From CAZKTS01 sp964555735 (GTDB lineage: Bacteria > Actinomycetota > Acidimicrobiia > IMCC26256 > PALSA-555), in NCBI GenBank assembly GCA_964555735.1, contig CAZKTS010000261.1, positions 1 through 13,934 of the forward strand: a DNA stretch of 13,934 nt. Reading direction: 5' to 3'. The notes beneath the pieces are model-generated. The model did not search any database and was not told the origin of the DNA. It saw only the letters and a list, made by a program, of their open reading frames with translations. Shown in pieces: positions 1 to 6,712 of the stretch. Numbering within the stretch: the first letter of the stretch is position 1; each line of letters starts with the position of its first letter. The translations under genes and the position numbers were made by a program.

Positions 1-699
1 CAGCAGGTCCTTCACCGCCGAGATCTTCGAGCTCACGAGGAGCACGTAGGCGTCGTCGAGGACGGCCTCCATGCGCTCGGGGTCGGTCACGAAGTACGGG
101 GAGATGTAGCCCTTGTCGAAGCGCATGCCCTCGACGAGGTCGAGCTCCATGCCGAAGGTCTGGCTCTCCTCGACGGTGATGACGCCGTCGGTGCCGACCT
201 TCTCGAGCGCCTCGGCGATCATCGAGCCGATCTCCTTGTCGGCGGCCGAGATGGCCGCGACGTTGGCGATCTGCGCGGGGTCGGTCTCCACCTTCTGGGA
301 GCTCGACTTGATCGAGTCGACCGCCGTGACGACCGCAGCCTCGATGCCCTTCTTCAGGACCATCGGGTTCGCGCCCGCCGCCACGTTGCGAAGGCCCTCG
401 CGGACCATCGACCACGCGAGCACGGTCGCCGTCGTCGTGCCGTCACCGGCGACGTCGTCGGTCTTCTTGGCGACCTCCTTGACGAGCTCCGCACCGATCT
501 TCTCGTACGGGTCCTCGAGGTCGACTTCCTTGGCGATCGAGACACCGTCGTTGGTGATCGTGGGAGCGCCCCACTTCTTCTCGAGCACCACGTTGCGGCC
601 CTTGGGGCCGAGGGTGACGCGCACGGCGTCGGCGAGCTTGTTCATGCCCGCTTCGAGCGACCGGCGGGCGCCCTCCGCGTAGGCGATCTGCTTCGGCAT
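1..699 (-). CDS. groEL: Chaperonin GroEL (60 kDa), N-terminal part, runs off the window edge
   Basis: GroEL is the ATP-driven cytosolic folding chamber. The minus-strand translation starts MPKQIAYAEGARRSLEAGMN and continues with family hallmarks: a VTLGPKGRNVV segment, TNDGVSIAKEV, and the ATP-binding DDVAGDGTTTATVLA loop near residues 85-97. About 233 of the usual roughly 540 residues are present; the 3' end lies beyond position 1. The start ATG at 697-699 is chosen because an AGGAG ribosome site lies 6-7 nt upstream and the N-terminus aligns with the family. No groES precedes it: the upstream neighbour is the HTTM gene, so this copy is transcribed separately, from a promoter carrying two CIRCE operators. 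Identification is secure; whether it is the essential or an extra groEL copy cannot be seen here. Confidence 0.98.
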   Translation of the reverse strand, partial: MPKQIAYAEGARRSLEAGMNKLADAVRVTLGPKGRNVVLEKKWGAPTITNDGVSIAKEVDLEDPYEKIGAELVKEVAKKTDDVAGDGTTTATVLAWSMVREGLRNVAAGANPMVLKKGIEAAVVTAVDSIKSSSQKVETDPAQIANVAAISAADKEIGSMIAEALEKVGTDGVITVEESQTFGMELDLVEGMRFDKGYISPYFVTDPERMEAVLDDAYVLLVSSKISAVKDLL

Positions 700-755
700 C
701 GATGTCTCCTGGAGTCGTCGGTGGGGTTCGCGTCGGATCGAGTAGCTCTGCGACG

Positions 756-782
756 TTGGCACTCAGAAGTCGTGAGTGCTAA
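756..782 (-). promoter_or_regulatory. CIRCE operator 1 (HrcA binding site) of groEL
   Basis: On the minus strand the arms read TTAGCACTC and GAGTGCCAA around a 9-nt spacer, which matches the CIRCE consensus TTAGCACTC-N9-GAGTGCTAA with one mismatch. It lies 57 nt upstream of the groEL start. CIRCE is bound by the heat-shock repressor HrcA, so heat-inducible control of this groEL is inferred. Confidence 0.96.
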
Positions 783-787
783 GCGCC

Positions 788-816
788 ATGTTGGCACTCT
801 CACCCCGAGAGTGCAA
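788..816 (-). promoter_or_regulatory. Possible groEL core promoter overlapping the CIRCE elements
   Basis: On the minus strand TTGCAC (816-811) could be a -35 element and CAACAT (793-788), 17 bp downstream, a weak -10 element. Transcription would then start inside CIRCE 1, an arrangement that allows HrcA repression. The -10 match is poor, so this is tentative. Confidence 0.4.
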
Positions 817-817
817 A
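791..817 (-). promoter_or_regulatory. CIRCE operator 2 (HrcA binding site) of groEL
   Basis: This is a second CIRCE copy. The minus-strand arms are TTTGCACTC and GAGTGCCAA with a 9-nt spacer. Its centre is 35 bp from the centre of the first copy. It begins 6 bp beyond the stop codon of the upstream HTTM gene, so the operator array fills the whole groEL leader region. Confidence 0.94.
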
Positions 818-822
818 TGAGC

Positions 823-2217
823 CTACGGCGGATCGGTCGAGGGCATGGGGAGGATCCAGGGCTGGTGGGGGCGCCAGGGCTCTCGGGCGAGGTCGACGTC
901 GGGATCGATGATCCGAGCAGCCGGGCGGCCGTCGAGCGACACGAACGCGTCGGCCCGCACCGCGACCCGCCGCCCGTGGTCGGCCTCCCGCTCCGCGATG
1001 GCGTGGGCCGCCTGACGGATCAGCTCGGGCTCGGTCGTCATCGCCCGCCACTGGTTCGGCGTGTAGAGGTCCTGGGCCGTCGTCACCCAGTGCCGCCCCG
1101 AGTCGCGGTCGTGGACCCGGAAGCTCACGTCGCCGCCCTTCTCGGTGAGCAGCACCACCCACGCGAACCGGTAGCCCTCGTTGGTCCAGCGGTAGTCGCC
1201 GGGGACGAACCAGTGCCGCAGCGGCAGCGCGACCTGCACCGCCACCCACACCGCCGCGAGCACGAGGACCCCACGGGCGAGCGGGCGGGCCGGCGTCGGG
1301 CTCGGCGCGACGCCCACCGGCGTCGCCGTCGGGCGCCCGCGCAGCCGGCCGACGAGGCGACGCGGCCAGTCGGGCGCGAAGAAGACGGTAGAGCCGGCGA
1401 TCATCAGCCACGGGAAGACGCCGATCGGGAACAGCCGCCAGGTCGCGACGTGGAAGACGACGACCGCGGCCCACGCGAACGGCCGGGTTCGGCGCCACAA
1501 CAGCGCCGGCACGACGAGCAGGTCGAAGGCGGCGCCGGCCCAGCTCAGGGTGATGCCGAACCACGACTCCCCGAGCAGCGGGCCGACGAACGCGAGGTCG
1601 GAGCGCGCGGGCAGCCAGATCCGCAGCGGCATCCCGTGGAGCAGCCAGTCGGCGTTCAGCTTGGCGAGGCCCGCGAAGACGTAGACCACGCCCACCTGCA
1701 CGCGCACGAGCCAGACCGCGAGGAGCGGCACCGGCCGCGCGCCGACCCGCCGAGCATCGAGCGACCACTCGGCGGACGCGGGAAGCGCGAGCAGGAGCAG
1801 GCCGAGCAGGCTCACGAACCAGTAGTGGTTCAGGTACGTCGTGACCTCGATGAGCTCGATCCACGCGAACCCCAGGAGGAAGACAACGAGAGCCGCGCGC
1901 GTGCGCCACCCGAGCGCGACCAGCGCCGCCGCGACCCCGACGACCGCGAGGAGGAGGTACATCCCCGCCACCGACGGCGCCGGCACCCACTCGAACCCGG
2001 TGTAGGTGAAGTGCCGGGCCGGGCCTGCGTAGACCGACTCGACCCACCCGTACGCCGTCGTGCGCACGACCACGGCCACGCCGACGAGCCCGAACGCGAT
2101 CCGGACCACCGCCAGCGACGCGCCGTCGACCGGCAGCGACGCACGGGCGGCGAGACGCGTCCACCGACCTCGGCCCGCGATCGGCACCGGCGTTCGCACC
2201 GCCGCGCTCGTGGTCAA
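823..2217 (-). CDS. HTTM-domain membrane protein, vitamin K-dependent gamma-carboxylase-like
   Basis: Known members of this family oxidise reduced vitamin K to drive carboxylation of glutamate; bacterial members are mostly uncharacterised. With the TTG start the protein has 464 residues. Several hydrophobic helices cover residues 35-285, followed by one near 315-331 and a soluble C-terminal region. Family-like blocks are TYLNHYWFVSLLGL (127-140), RVQVGVVYVFAGLAKLNADW (172-191), NEGYRFAW (346-353) and SLDGRPAARIIDPDVDL (427-443). Lys186 in AKLNADW aligns with the catalytic lysine of human GGCX, judged from memory. The reading frame stays open to 2457, but that would overlap the imelysin gene; TTG 2217 has AAGGG 9 nt upstream, and GTG 2199 is the alternative. 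The gene diverges from an imelysin operon and shares IdeR-like boxes with it. True carboxylase activity is unproven. Confidence 0.88.
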   Translation of the reverse strand: MTTSAAVRTPVPIAGRGRWTRLAARASLPVDGASLAVVRIAFGLVGVAVVVRTTAYGWVESVYAGPARHFTYTGFEWVPAPSVAGMYLLLAVVGVAAALVALGWRTRAALVVFLLGFAWIELIEVTTYLNHYWFVSLLGLLLLALPASAEWSLDARRVGARPVPLLAVWLVRVQVGVVYVFAGLAKLNADWLLHGMPLRIWLPARSDLAFVGPLLGESWFGITLSWAGAAFDLLVVPALLWRRTRPFAWAAVVVFHVATWRLFPIGVFPWLMIAGSTVFFAPDWPRRLVGRLRGRPTATPVGVAPSPTPARPLARGVLVLAAVWVAVQVALPLRHWFVPGDYRWTNEGYRFAWVVLLTEKGGDVSFRVHDRDSGRHWVTTAQDLYTPNQWRAMTTEPELIRQAAHAIAEREADHGRRVAVRADAFVSLDGRPAARIIDPDVDLAREPWRPHQPWILPMPSTDPP

Positions 2218-2232
2218 GTGAGGCTGCCCTTC
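2214..2232. promoter_or_regulatory. IdeR/DtxR-like box, HTTM-proximal
   Basis: TCAAGTGAGGCTGCCCTTC matches the palindromic consensus TTAGGTTAGCCTAACCTAA at about 11 of 18 non-central positions. It repeats the first 12 bases of the box at 2243 exactly and lies 29 bp from it, centre to centre. It overlaps the proposed TTG start of the HTTM gene. It is the weaker of the pair. Confidence 0.5.
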
Positions 2233-2242
2233 CCTTTCGTGC

Positions 2243-2261
2243 TCAAGTGAGGCTAACCTCC
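2243..2261. promoter_or_regulatory. IdeR/DtxR-like box in the divergent HTTM / imelysin promoter
   Basis: TCAAGTGAGGCTAACCTCC matches the DtxR/IdeR consensus at about 13 of 18 non-central positions, including an intact CTAACCT half. It contains possible -10 elements in both directions: TAACCT at 2254-2259 on plus and TAGCCT at 2255-2250 on minus. A metal-loaded repressor bound here could silence both the HTTM gene and the imelysin operon. Binding is inferred, not shown. Confidence 0.68.
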
Positions 2262-2320
2262 CTCTCCCGGTGCCGCCGTGGCGGCGCCGGACCCTCGCAC
2301 ACCCCTCGGAGGATCTCACG

Positions 2321-3514
2321 ATGACCGTCCTTCCCGCCCTCCGGCGCGGGGCCGCCGCCATCGTCGTCGGTGCACTCGCCGTCGGCGTCGTGGTCGGTGC
2401 CGCGGCCCCGGCCGGCGCCCAGTCGACCCTCAAGGGCGTCAGCAACGCCGACGCCAAGGCGGCGGCCGAGACCTACGCCGACCTGGTCCGCGCCTCGTAC
2501 GACGCGTCGATCGAGTCGGCCACGGCGATGCAGTCGGCCATCGCGGCGTTCGTCGCCGACCCCAACGACACGACCCTCGCGGCGGCGAAGCAGGCGTGGC
2601 TCGACGCACGCACCGACTACTCGCCCACGGAGGCGTTCCGCCTCTACAACGGCCCGATCGACGACCCGAAGACCGGCCTCGAGGGCCAGATCAACGCGTG
2701 GCCGCTCGACGAGGCCTACATCGACTACGTCGAGGGTGACGCCGAGGCGGGGATCATCAACAACACCGCCGACTACCCCGACATCGACACCGACGTGCTC
2801 GTCGAGGCGAACGAGGAGGGCGGCGAGACCAACATCTCGACCGGCTGGCACGCGATCGAGTTCCTCCTCTGGGGCCAGGACCTCGCCGAGGGCTCGCCCG
2901 GCAACCGCCCGGTGACCGACTACACGACGTCGCCCACGGCCGCCCGCCGCGCCGCGTACCTCACCGCCGCGACCGACCTCCTCGTGTCGGACCTCGAGCA
3001 GGTCCGCTCGGAGTGGGACCCGGACGCCAAGTACCCGAAGCAGTTCGTCAAGAACCCGAAGAAGGCCGTCACCAACATCCTGCGCGGCATCGGTGCGCTG
3101 AGCGCCGGCGAGCTCGCGGGTGAGCGCATGGCCGTCGCCTACGACACCAAGGACCAGGAGGACGAGCACTCCTGCTTCAGCGACAACACCAACAACGACA
3201 TCCTCGGCAACGCCCAGGGCATCGAGGCGGTGTACCTCGCGCGCTTCCCCGACGGCAGCACGGGCGCGAAGAGCATCAGCGACCTGGTCGCGTCGGTGAA
3301 CCCGAAGCTCGACAACCAGCTCAAGGACCAGATGGCCACCTCGGTCGCCGACATCCAGGCGCACCCGACGTCGTTCGAGCAGCTGCTGCCCGGTGACGAC
3401 GACGCGCCTGGCAGAGTGGCGCTGCTCACGTCGATCGAGTCCCTCGAGAAGCAGGGCCAGCTCATCGCCAAGGTGGCGAAGCAGCTCGGCGTGCGCATCA
3501 CCCTCGAGGTCTGA
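2321..3514 (+). CDS. Imelysin-family (M75) secreted protein, ICMP-like
   Basis: Imelysins are exported helical proteins linked to iron uptake; despite the peptidase name, proteolysis is doubtful in most. The 397-residue product has a Sec signal peptide (basic LRR, hydrophobic 11-30, AGA|Q cleavage near residue 33). The mature part carries the GxHxxE motif as GWHAIEFLLWG, residues 175-185, with His177 and Glu180. Further on is a DEHSCFSDNTNNDI block (281-294) typical of the insulin-cleaving-metalloproteinase branch. The ATG at 2321 is preferred over 2270 because GGAGG (2308-2312) lies 8 nt upstream and the signal peptide begins there. It heads an operon with a di-haem oxidoreductase and a second imelysin-like gene, the same order known around icmP in Pseudomonas. 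The upstream IdeR-like box suggests induction under metal limitation. Confidence 0.93.
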   Translation: MTVLPALRRGAAAIVVGALAVGVVVGAAAPAGAQSTLKGVSNADAKAAAETYADLVRASYDASIESATAMQSAIAAFVADPNDTTLAAAKQAWLDARTDYSPTEAFRLYNGPIDDPKTGLEGQINAWPLDEAYIDYVEGDAEAGIINNTADYPDIDTDVLVEANEEGGETNISTGWHAIEFLLWGQDLAEGSPGNRPVTDYTTSPTAARRAAYLTAATDLLVSDLEQVRSEWDPDAKYPKQFVKNPKKAVTNILRGIGALSAGELAGERMAVAYDTKDQEDEHSCFSDNTNNDILGNAQGIEAVYLARFPDGSTGAKSISDLVASVNPKLDNQLKDQMATSVADIQAHPTSFEQLLPGDDDAPGRVALLTSIESLEKQGQLIAKVAKQLGVRITLEV

Positions 3515-3574
3515 CCAATCGGTACGAGCACCAGGACGCGAGCATCACGGCGGCGGGGCTTCGGCCTCGCCGCC

Positions 3575-4942
3575 GTGCTCGCGCTCGCCCTCGCCGCGGC
3601 GGCGTGCGGGGGCTCGGACGCACCGACGGACTCGGCGGTCGGCGACGCCCGCTCCGGCGGCGACATGACCGTGTTCGACGACGGGGCGGGCGCGTTCGCG
3701 CAGCCCGCTCCGTCGCTGGACGCCGTCGAACGGCGCGCGTTCGCGGTCGGCAACAACTTCTTCAACGACAACTGGGTGACCGCCCCGTCGTCCACCGAGG
3801 GGCGCGACGGCCTCGGCCCGGTCCTCAACGCGCAGTCGTGCTCGACGTGCCACTTCCGCGACGGCCGCGCCGCGCCGCCCGACGGCGAGAACGACCCGGC
3901 GCGCGGGCTGCTCTTCCGGCTGAGCGTGCCCGGCGAGGACCCGCACGGGCAGCCCGCGCCCGAGCCCACCTACGGCGGCCAGCTCCAGGACCGGTCGATC
4001 CAGCGGGTCGCGCCCGAAGGCTCGGTGCGGATCACCTACGAGGAGGTGCCCGGCAAGCTCGCCGACGGCACGAAGTACTCGCTGCTGAAGCCGACCTACG
4101 AGATCACCGACCTCGCGTCGGGCCCGCTCGCCCCCGACACGATGATCTCGCCGCGCATCGCGCCCGCGGTCTTCGGTGTCGGCCTGCTCGAGGCGGTCCC
4201 CGACGCGACGATCCGCGCGAACGCGGACCCCGACGACCGCGACGACGACGGCATCTCCGGACGCGCCAACACGGTGTGGGACGTCGCCAAGCAGCAGATG
4301 GCGCTCGGACGCTTCGGCTGGAAGGCGAACGTGCCGACGGTCGAGCAGCAGAACGCCGGCGCGTTCCAAGGCGACATCGGCATCACCAGCGAGATGTTCC
4401 CCGAACAGCCGTGCACGCCGGCGGAGACCGCGTGCCTCGCCGCACCGAACGGCGGCGAGCCCGAGCTCGACGCGCACAAGCTCGACCGCGTGACCTTTTA
4501 CACGCGCACCCTCGCGGTGCCGGCCCGGCGCGGCGTCAAGCAGGACGAGGTCAAGCGCGGCGAGGAGCTCTTCCGCAGCATGGGTTGCTCGTCGTGCCAC
4601 CTCCCGACCCTCGAGACCGGCGAGAGCGACATCCCCGAGCTCTCGAACCAGACCATCCATCCGTTCACCGACCTGCTGCTCCACGACATGGGGCCGGGGC
4701 TCGCCGACGGGCGTCCCGACGGCGAGGCGACGGGTCGCGAGTGGCGCACTGCGCCGCTGTGGGGCATCGGCCTCCAGTCGACGGTGAACAAGCACACCCG
4801 CTTCCTCCACGACGGGCGGGCGCGCAACCTCGAGGAGGCGATCCTGTGGCACGGTGGCGAGGCGAAGGCCGCCCAGGAGGAGTACGTGCAGATGCCGGGA
4901 GAGGATCGCAAGGCCCTGCTCGCGTACCTGCGGTCCCTGTGA
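3575..4942 (+). CDS. Di-haem oxidoreductase (DHOR / DUF1111) lipoprotein
   Basis: This family of exported di-haem c proteins is often called thiol oxidoreductase and regularly accompanies imelysins. Numbered from GTG 3575, the 455 residues contain haem sites CSTCH (89-93) and CSSCH (338-342), an Asp-rich stretch followed by GISGRAN near 219-232, and a C-terminal block LWGIGLQSTVNKHTRFLHDG. A lipoprotein cysteine follows ALAAAA. The start is uncertain. The natural basic region of the signal (ASRRRGFG) lies upstream of the GTG in the same open frame, but no ATG, GTG or TTG occurs between the imelysin stop (3512) and 3575. A rare start codon such as ATC 3518 or ACG is therefore possible. The gene lies 60 bp after the first imelysin in the same frame, and its TGA overlaps the next start. 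Confidence 0.92.
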   Translation: MLALALAAAACGGSDAPTDSAVGDARSGGDMTVFDDGAGAFAQPAPSLDAVERRAFAVGNNFFNDNWVTAPSSTEGRDGLGPVLNAQSCSTCHFRDGRAAPPDGENDPARGLLFRLSVPGEDPHGQPAPEPTYGGQLQDRSIQRVAPEGSVRITYEEVPGKLADGTKYSLLKPTYEITDLASGPLAPDTMISPRIAPAVFGVGLLEAVPDATIRANADPDDRDDDGISGRANTVWDVAKQQMALGRFGWKANVPTVEQQNAGAFQGDIGITSEMFPEQPCTPAETACLAAPNGGEPELDAHKLDRVTFYTRTLAVPARRGVKQDEVKRGEELFRSMGCSSCHLPTLETGESDIPELSNQTIHPFTDLLLHDMGPGLADGRPDGEATGREWRTAPLWGIGLQSTVNKHTRFLHDGRARNLEEAILWHGGEAKAAQEEYVQMPGEDRKALLAYLRSL

Positions 4943-6003
4943 GACAGCGAGCGGTTCGCGTCGGCGCGGCGGCGGTGCTGGTCGCGGTCGTTGCCGCCGC
5001 GTGCGGTGGCGGCTCGGACTCCGGCCCGTCGGCGAACCGCCGCGAGGTCTTCGCCGATCTGACCACGGAAGTGGTCGTCCCGCTCTACGACCGGCTCGCG
5101 GCGACCACCGCCGACCTCGCCGACGCCTCGGCCGCCTTGTGCGCGGGGACCGGCTCGGTGGAGGCCACGAAGGCAGCGTGGGACGAAGCCTGGGAGGCGT
5201 GGAACACCACCAAGGCCTTCCGCTTCGGACCGCTCACGACCCTCCGCACCAGCAACGACGTGGCGTTCATGGTCGACACCGACAAGATCGACCGGCTGCT
5301 CGCCGGCAGCAACCCCGCTGTCGGCCCGCCCTTCACGCCGGCGTCGCTCGACGCGACGGGGCTCGACGTGCGCGGCCTCGAGGGCGCCGAGCACGTGCTC
5401 TTCGTGCGCGACCCGAGCGACCCCGACACCTGCGCCTACCTCGCGGCCACGAGCGCGCTCGTCGCCGAAGCCGCGGGGCAGGCGGCGACGGCCTGGACCG
5501 ACGGCCTCGAGGGCGGGACGCCGTACGCGGACGAGGTGCAGCATCCCGGCGGCGACGTCTACGCCGACTCGCAGGCCGTGCTCGACGACTTCGTCAACGG
5601 CATGGCGATGGCGCTCAGCGAGGCGACGAAGGAGCTGGCCGCGGCCGAGGCCGCGCCGCCCGGCGAGCGGGACACCCGGGGCGGCCACAACGGCGACCGC
5701 GTGCGCGCCGGCATCGCCGGAGCCGAGGCCGCGTACGACGGCTCCCTCGACGGCACGGACGCAGACGGCATCGGCGCGCTCGTCGCCGCGATGTCCACCG
5801 ACACCGACGAGCGGGTGCGCAGCGCGCTCACCGACGCTCGCGCCGCGGTGCGCGACCTGCCGTCCGACCTCAACGAGGCCACGCCCGCGGAGGTGGAGCG
5901 GGCGTACACGAAGGTGCGGGCGGCCAGCCGGATCGTGCGCGCAGAGGTGGCCAGCCTCCTCGGCGTCACGCTCAGCCTGAGCGACTCGGATGGCGACAGC
6001 TGA
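4939..6003 (+). CDS. Imelysin-like lipoprotein (second imelysin of the operon)
   Basis: The product is 354 residues with a lipoprotein signal: MRQRAVRVG, a hydrophobic stretch, then VAAAC with the lipid-bearing Cys22. The body is helical and resembles imelysin: WDEAWEAWNTTKAFRFGP in the first third, then VRGLEGAEHVLF where the first imelysin has its GxHxxE motif. The His of that motif is replaced and the Glu position kept, as in the companion imelysins that follow DHOR genes in other bacteria. GTG 4939 overlaps the DHOR stop (GTGA), which indicates translational coupling. The frame stays open far upstream across the DHOR gene, but only this part is coding, as the signal peptide shows. A role in surface iron handling with its neighbours is inferred; it could bind metal or a partner rather than act as an enzyme. 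Confidence 0.88.
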   Translation: MRQRAVRVGAAAVLVAVVAAACGGGSDSGPSANRREVFADLTTEVVVPLYDRLAATTADLADASAALCAGTGSVEATKAAWDEAWEAWNTTKAFRFGPLTTLRTSNDVAFMVDTDKIDRLLAGSNPAVGPPFTPASLDATGLDVRGLEGAEHVLFVRDPSDPDTCAYLAATSALVAEAAGQAATAWTDGLEGGTPYADEVQHPGGDVYADSQAVLDDFVNGMAMALSEATKELAAAEAAPPGERDTRGGHNGDRVRAGIAGAEAAYDGSLDGTDADGIGALVAAMSTDTDERVRSALTDARAAVRDLPSDLNEATPAEVERAYTKVRAASRIVRAEVASLLGVTLSLSDSDGDS

Positions 6004-6643
6004 GCGGACGCGACGGTTCCGAGGGATCGCCCTCGTGACCCTCGCGGTCGTGGTCCCGACCGCGATCGCCTTCGTGCTGCTCCGCCCCGACGACGCCGAC
6101 GACGATCCTGCAGCCGTCGCGCCGATCGTCGTCGAATCGAGCACGCGCCACCGCTTCACCGAGCTCGAGCAGATGGTCACCGCGAGCGACCTCGTCCTCC
6201 GGGGCACCGTCCTCGCCGTCGAGCCCGGCCGCCTCTTCGGCGGGGTCGACCCCTCTGGTGACGCGAGCGACCAGGGTGTGCGCTCCCAGGTCGTCACCCT
6301 CCGCGTCGACGACGTGCTCGCGAGCGTCGACCCGGTCACCGATCCCGCGCCCGGCACGGTCGTGCTCGTCGAGGAGGAGGCCACGCTGGCCGACGGCACT
6401 CCGCTCCGGGTCGATGGCGCCCGGCCCGCCCGGACCGGCGACGAAGGCATCTGGTTCCTCGTCGCCTCCCACGACCCGGACTTCCCCGGCTTCACCGTCG
6501 TGGGCTCCCAGGGCCGCTACCTGCAGCCCGACGGCGGCGACGCGCTCCGCGGCGCCGACCGCAGCGACGCCCTGGTGCGGTCCCTCGAGGCGCTCGGCGC
6601 GGCCGGGCTCGCCCGGGCCATCACCACCCCGGCGGAGGGCTGA
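5990..6643 (+). CDS. Membrane-anchored extracytoplasmic protein of unknown function
   Basis: This 217-residue protein is not assigned to a named family. A basic N-terminus (TERTRRF-like) precedes one transmembrane helix at about residues 12-30, then an Asp-rich linker (RPDDADDDP). The outer part has alternating beta-like segments, including TASDLVLRGTVLAVE, QVVTLRVDDVLA, GTVVLVEEE and GDEGIWFLVASHD, and then a glycine-rich GSQGRYL. This pattern suggests a small beta-barrel or OB-like domain. ATG 5990 overlaps the last codons of the imelysin-like gene by 14 bp, so it is translationally coupled and probably part of the same complex or pathway. It holds the last place in the operon, where Gram-negative imelysin clusters have a DUF1513 protein, but no similarity to that family was seen. 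Confidence 0.82.
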   Translation: MATAERTRRFRGIALVTLAVVVPTAIAFVLLRPDDADDDPAAVAPIVVESSTRHRFTELEQMVTASDLVLRGTVLAVEPGRLFGGVDPSGDASDQGVRSQVVTLRVDDVLASVDPVTDPAPGTVVLVEEEATLADGTPLRVDGARPARTGDEGIWFLVASHDPDFPGFTVVGSQGRYLQPDGGDALRGADRSDALVRSLEALGAAGLARAITTPAEG

Positions 6644-6656
6644 CCGACTCCCGGCC

Positions 6657-6688
6657 TTGACCCGCTGACTTAGGTTAGGTAGACCTAA
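6657..6688 (+). promoter_or_regulatory. Promoter of the 198-aa gene with a strong IdeR/DtxR box
   Basis: The box TTAGGTTAGGTAGACCTAA (6670-6688) matches TTAGGTTAGCCTAACCTAA at 15 of 19 positions, with all mismatches in the centre. A TTGACC -35 element (6657-6662) is followed after 17 bp by TAGACC (6680-6685) as a weak -10. The box thus covers the spacer and -10, the usual geometry for repression by a metal-loaded DtxR/IdeR protein. It is the best such site in the window. Confidence 0.85.
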
Positions 6689-6712
6689 GTAACCCTCGTC
6701 CTCGGGAGCGTC

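Noticed and set aside
721..2250. 509-codon plus-strand frame over the HTTM gene
   Set aside because: It starts inside the CIRCE region and is a His/Arg/Asp-rich shadow of the minus-strand HTTM gene.
2270..2320. Longer imelysin start at ATG 2270
   Set aside because: It would add 17 residues before the signal peptide and lacks the good GGAGG site that precedes ATG 2321.
3604..4938. Upstream part of a 799-codon plus frame that includes the imelysin-like lipoprotein
   Set aside because: It is a shadow of DHOR; the real gene begins at GTG 4939 with a lipoprotein signal.
2321..4942. Imelysin-DHOR fusion by read-through of TGA 3512
   Set aside because: The sequence after the stop encodes a lipoprotein signal, which needs to be N-terminal. 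Kept only as a remark under the start-codon finding.
4498..6495. 665-codon minus-strand frame opposite DHOR and imelysin-like genes
   Set aside because: Low-complexity Arg/Val/Ser composition, no motifs; the plus strand carries haem motifs and signal peptides.
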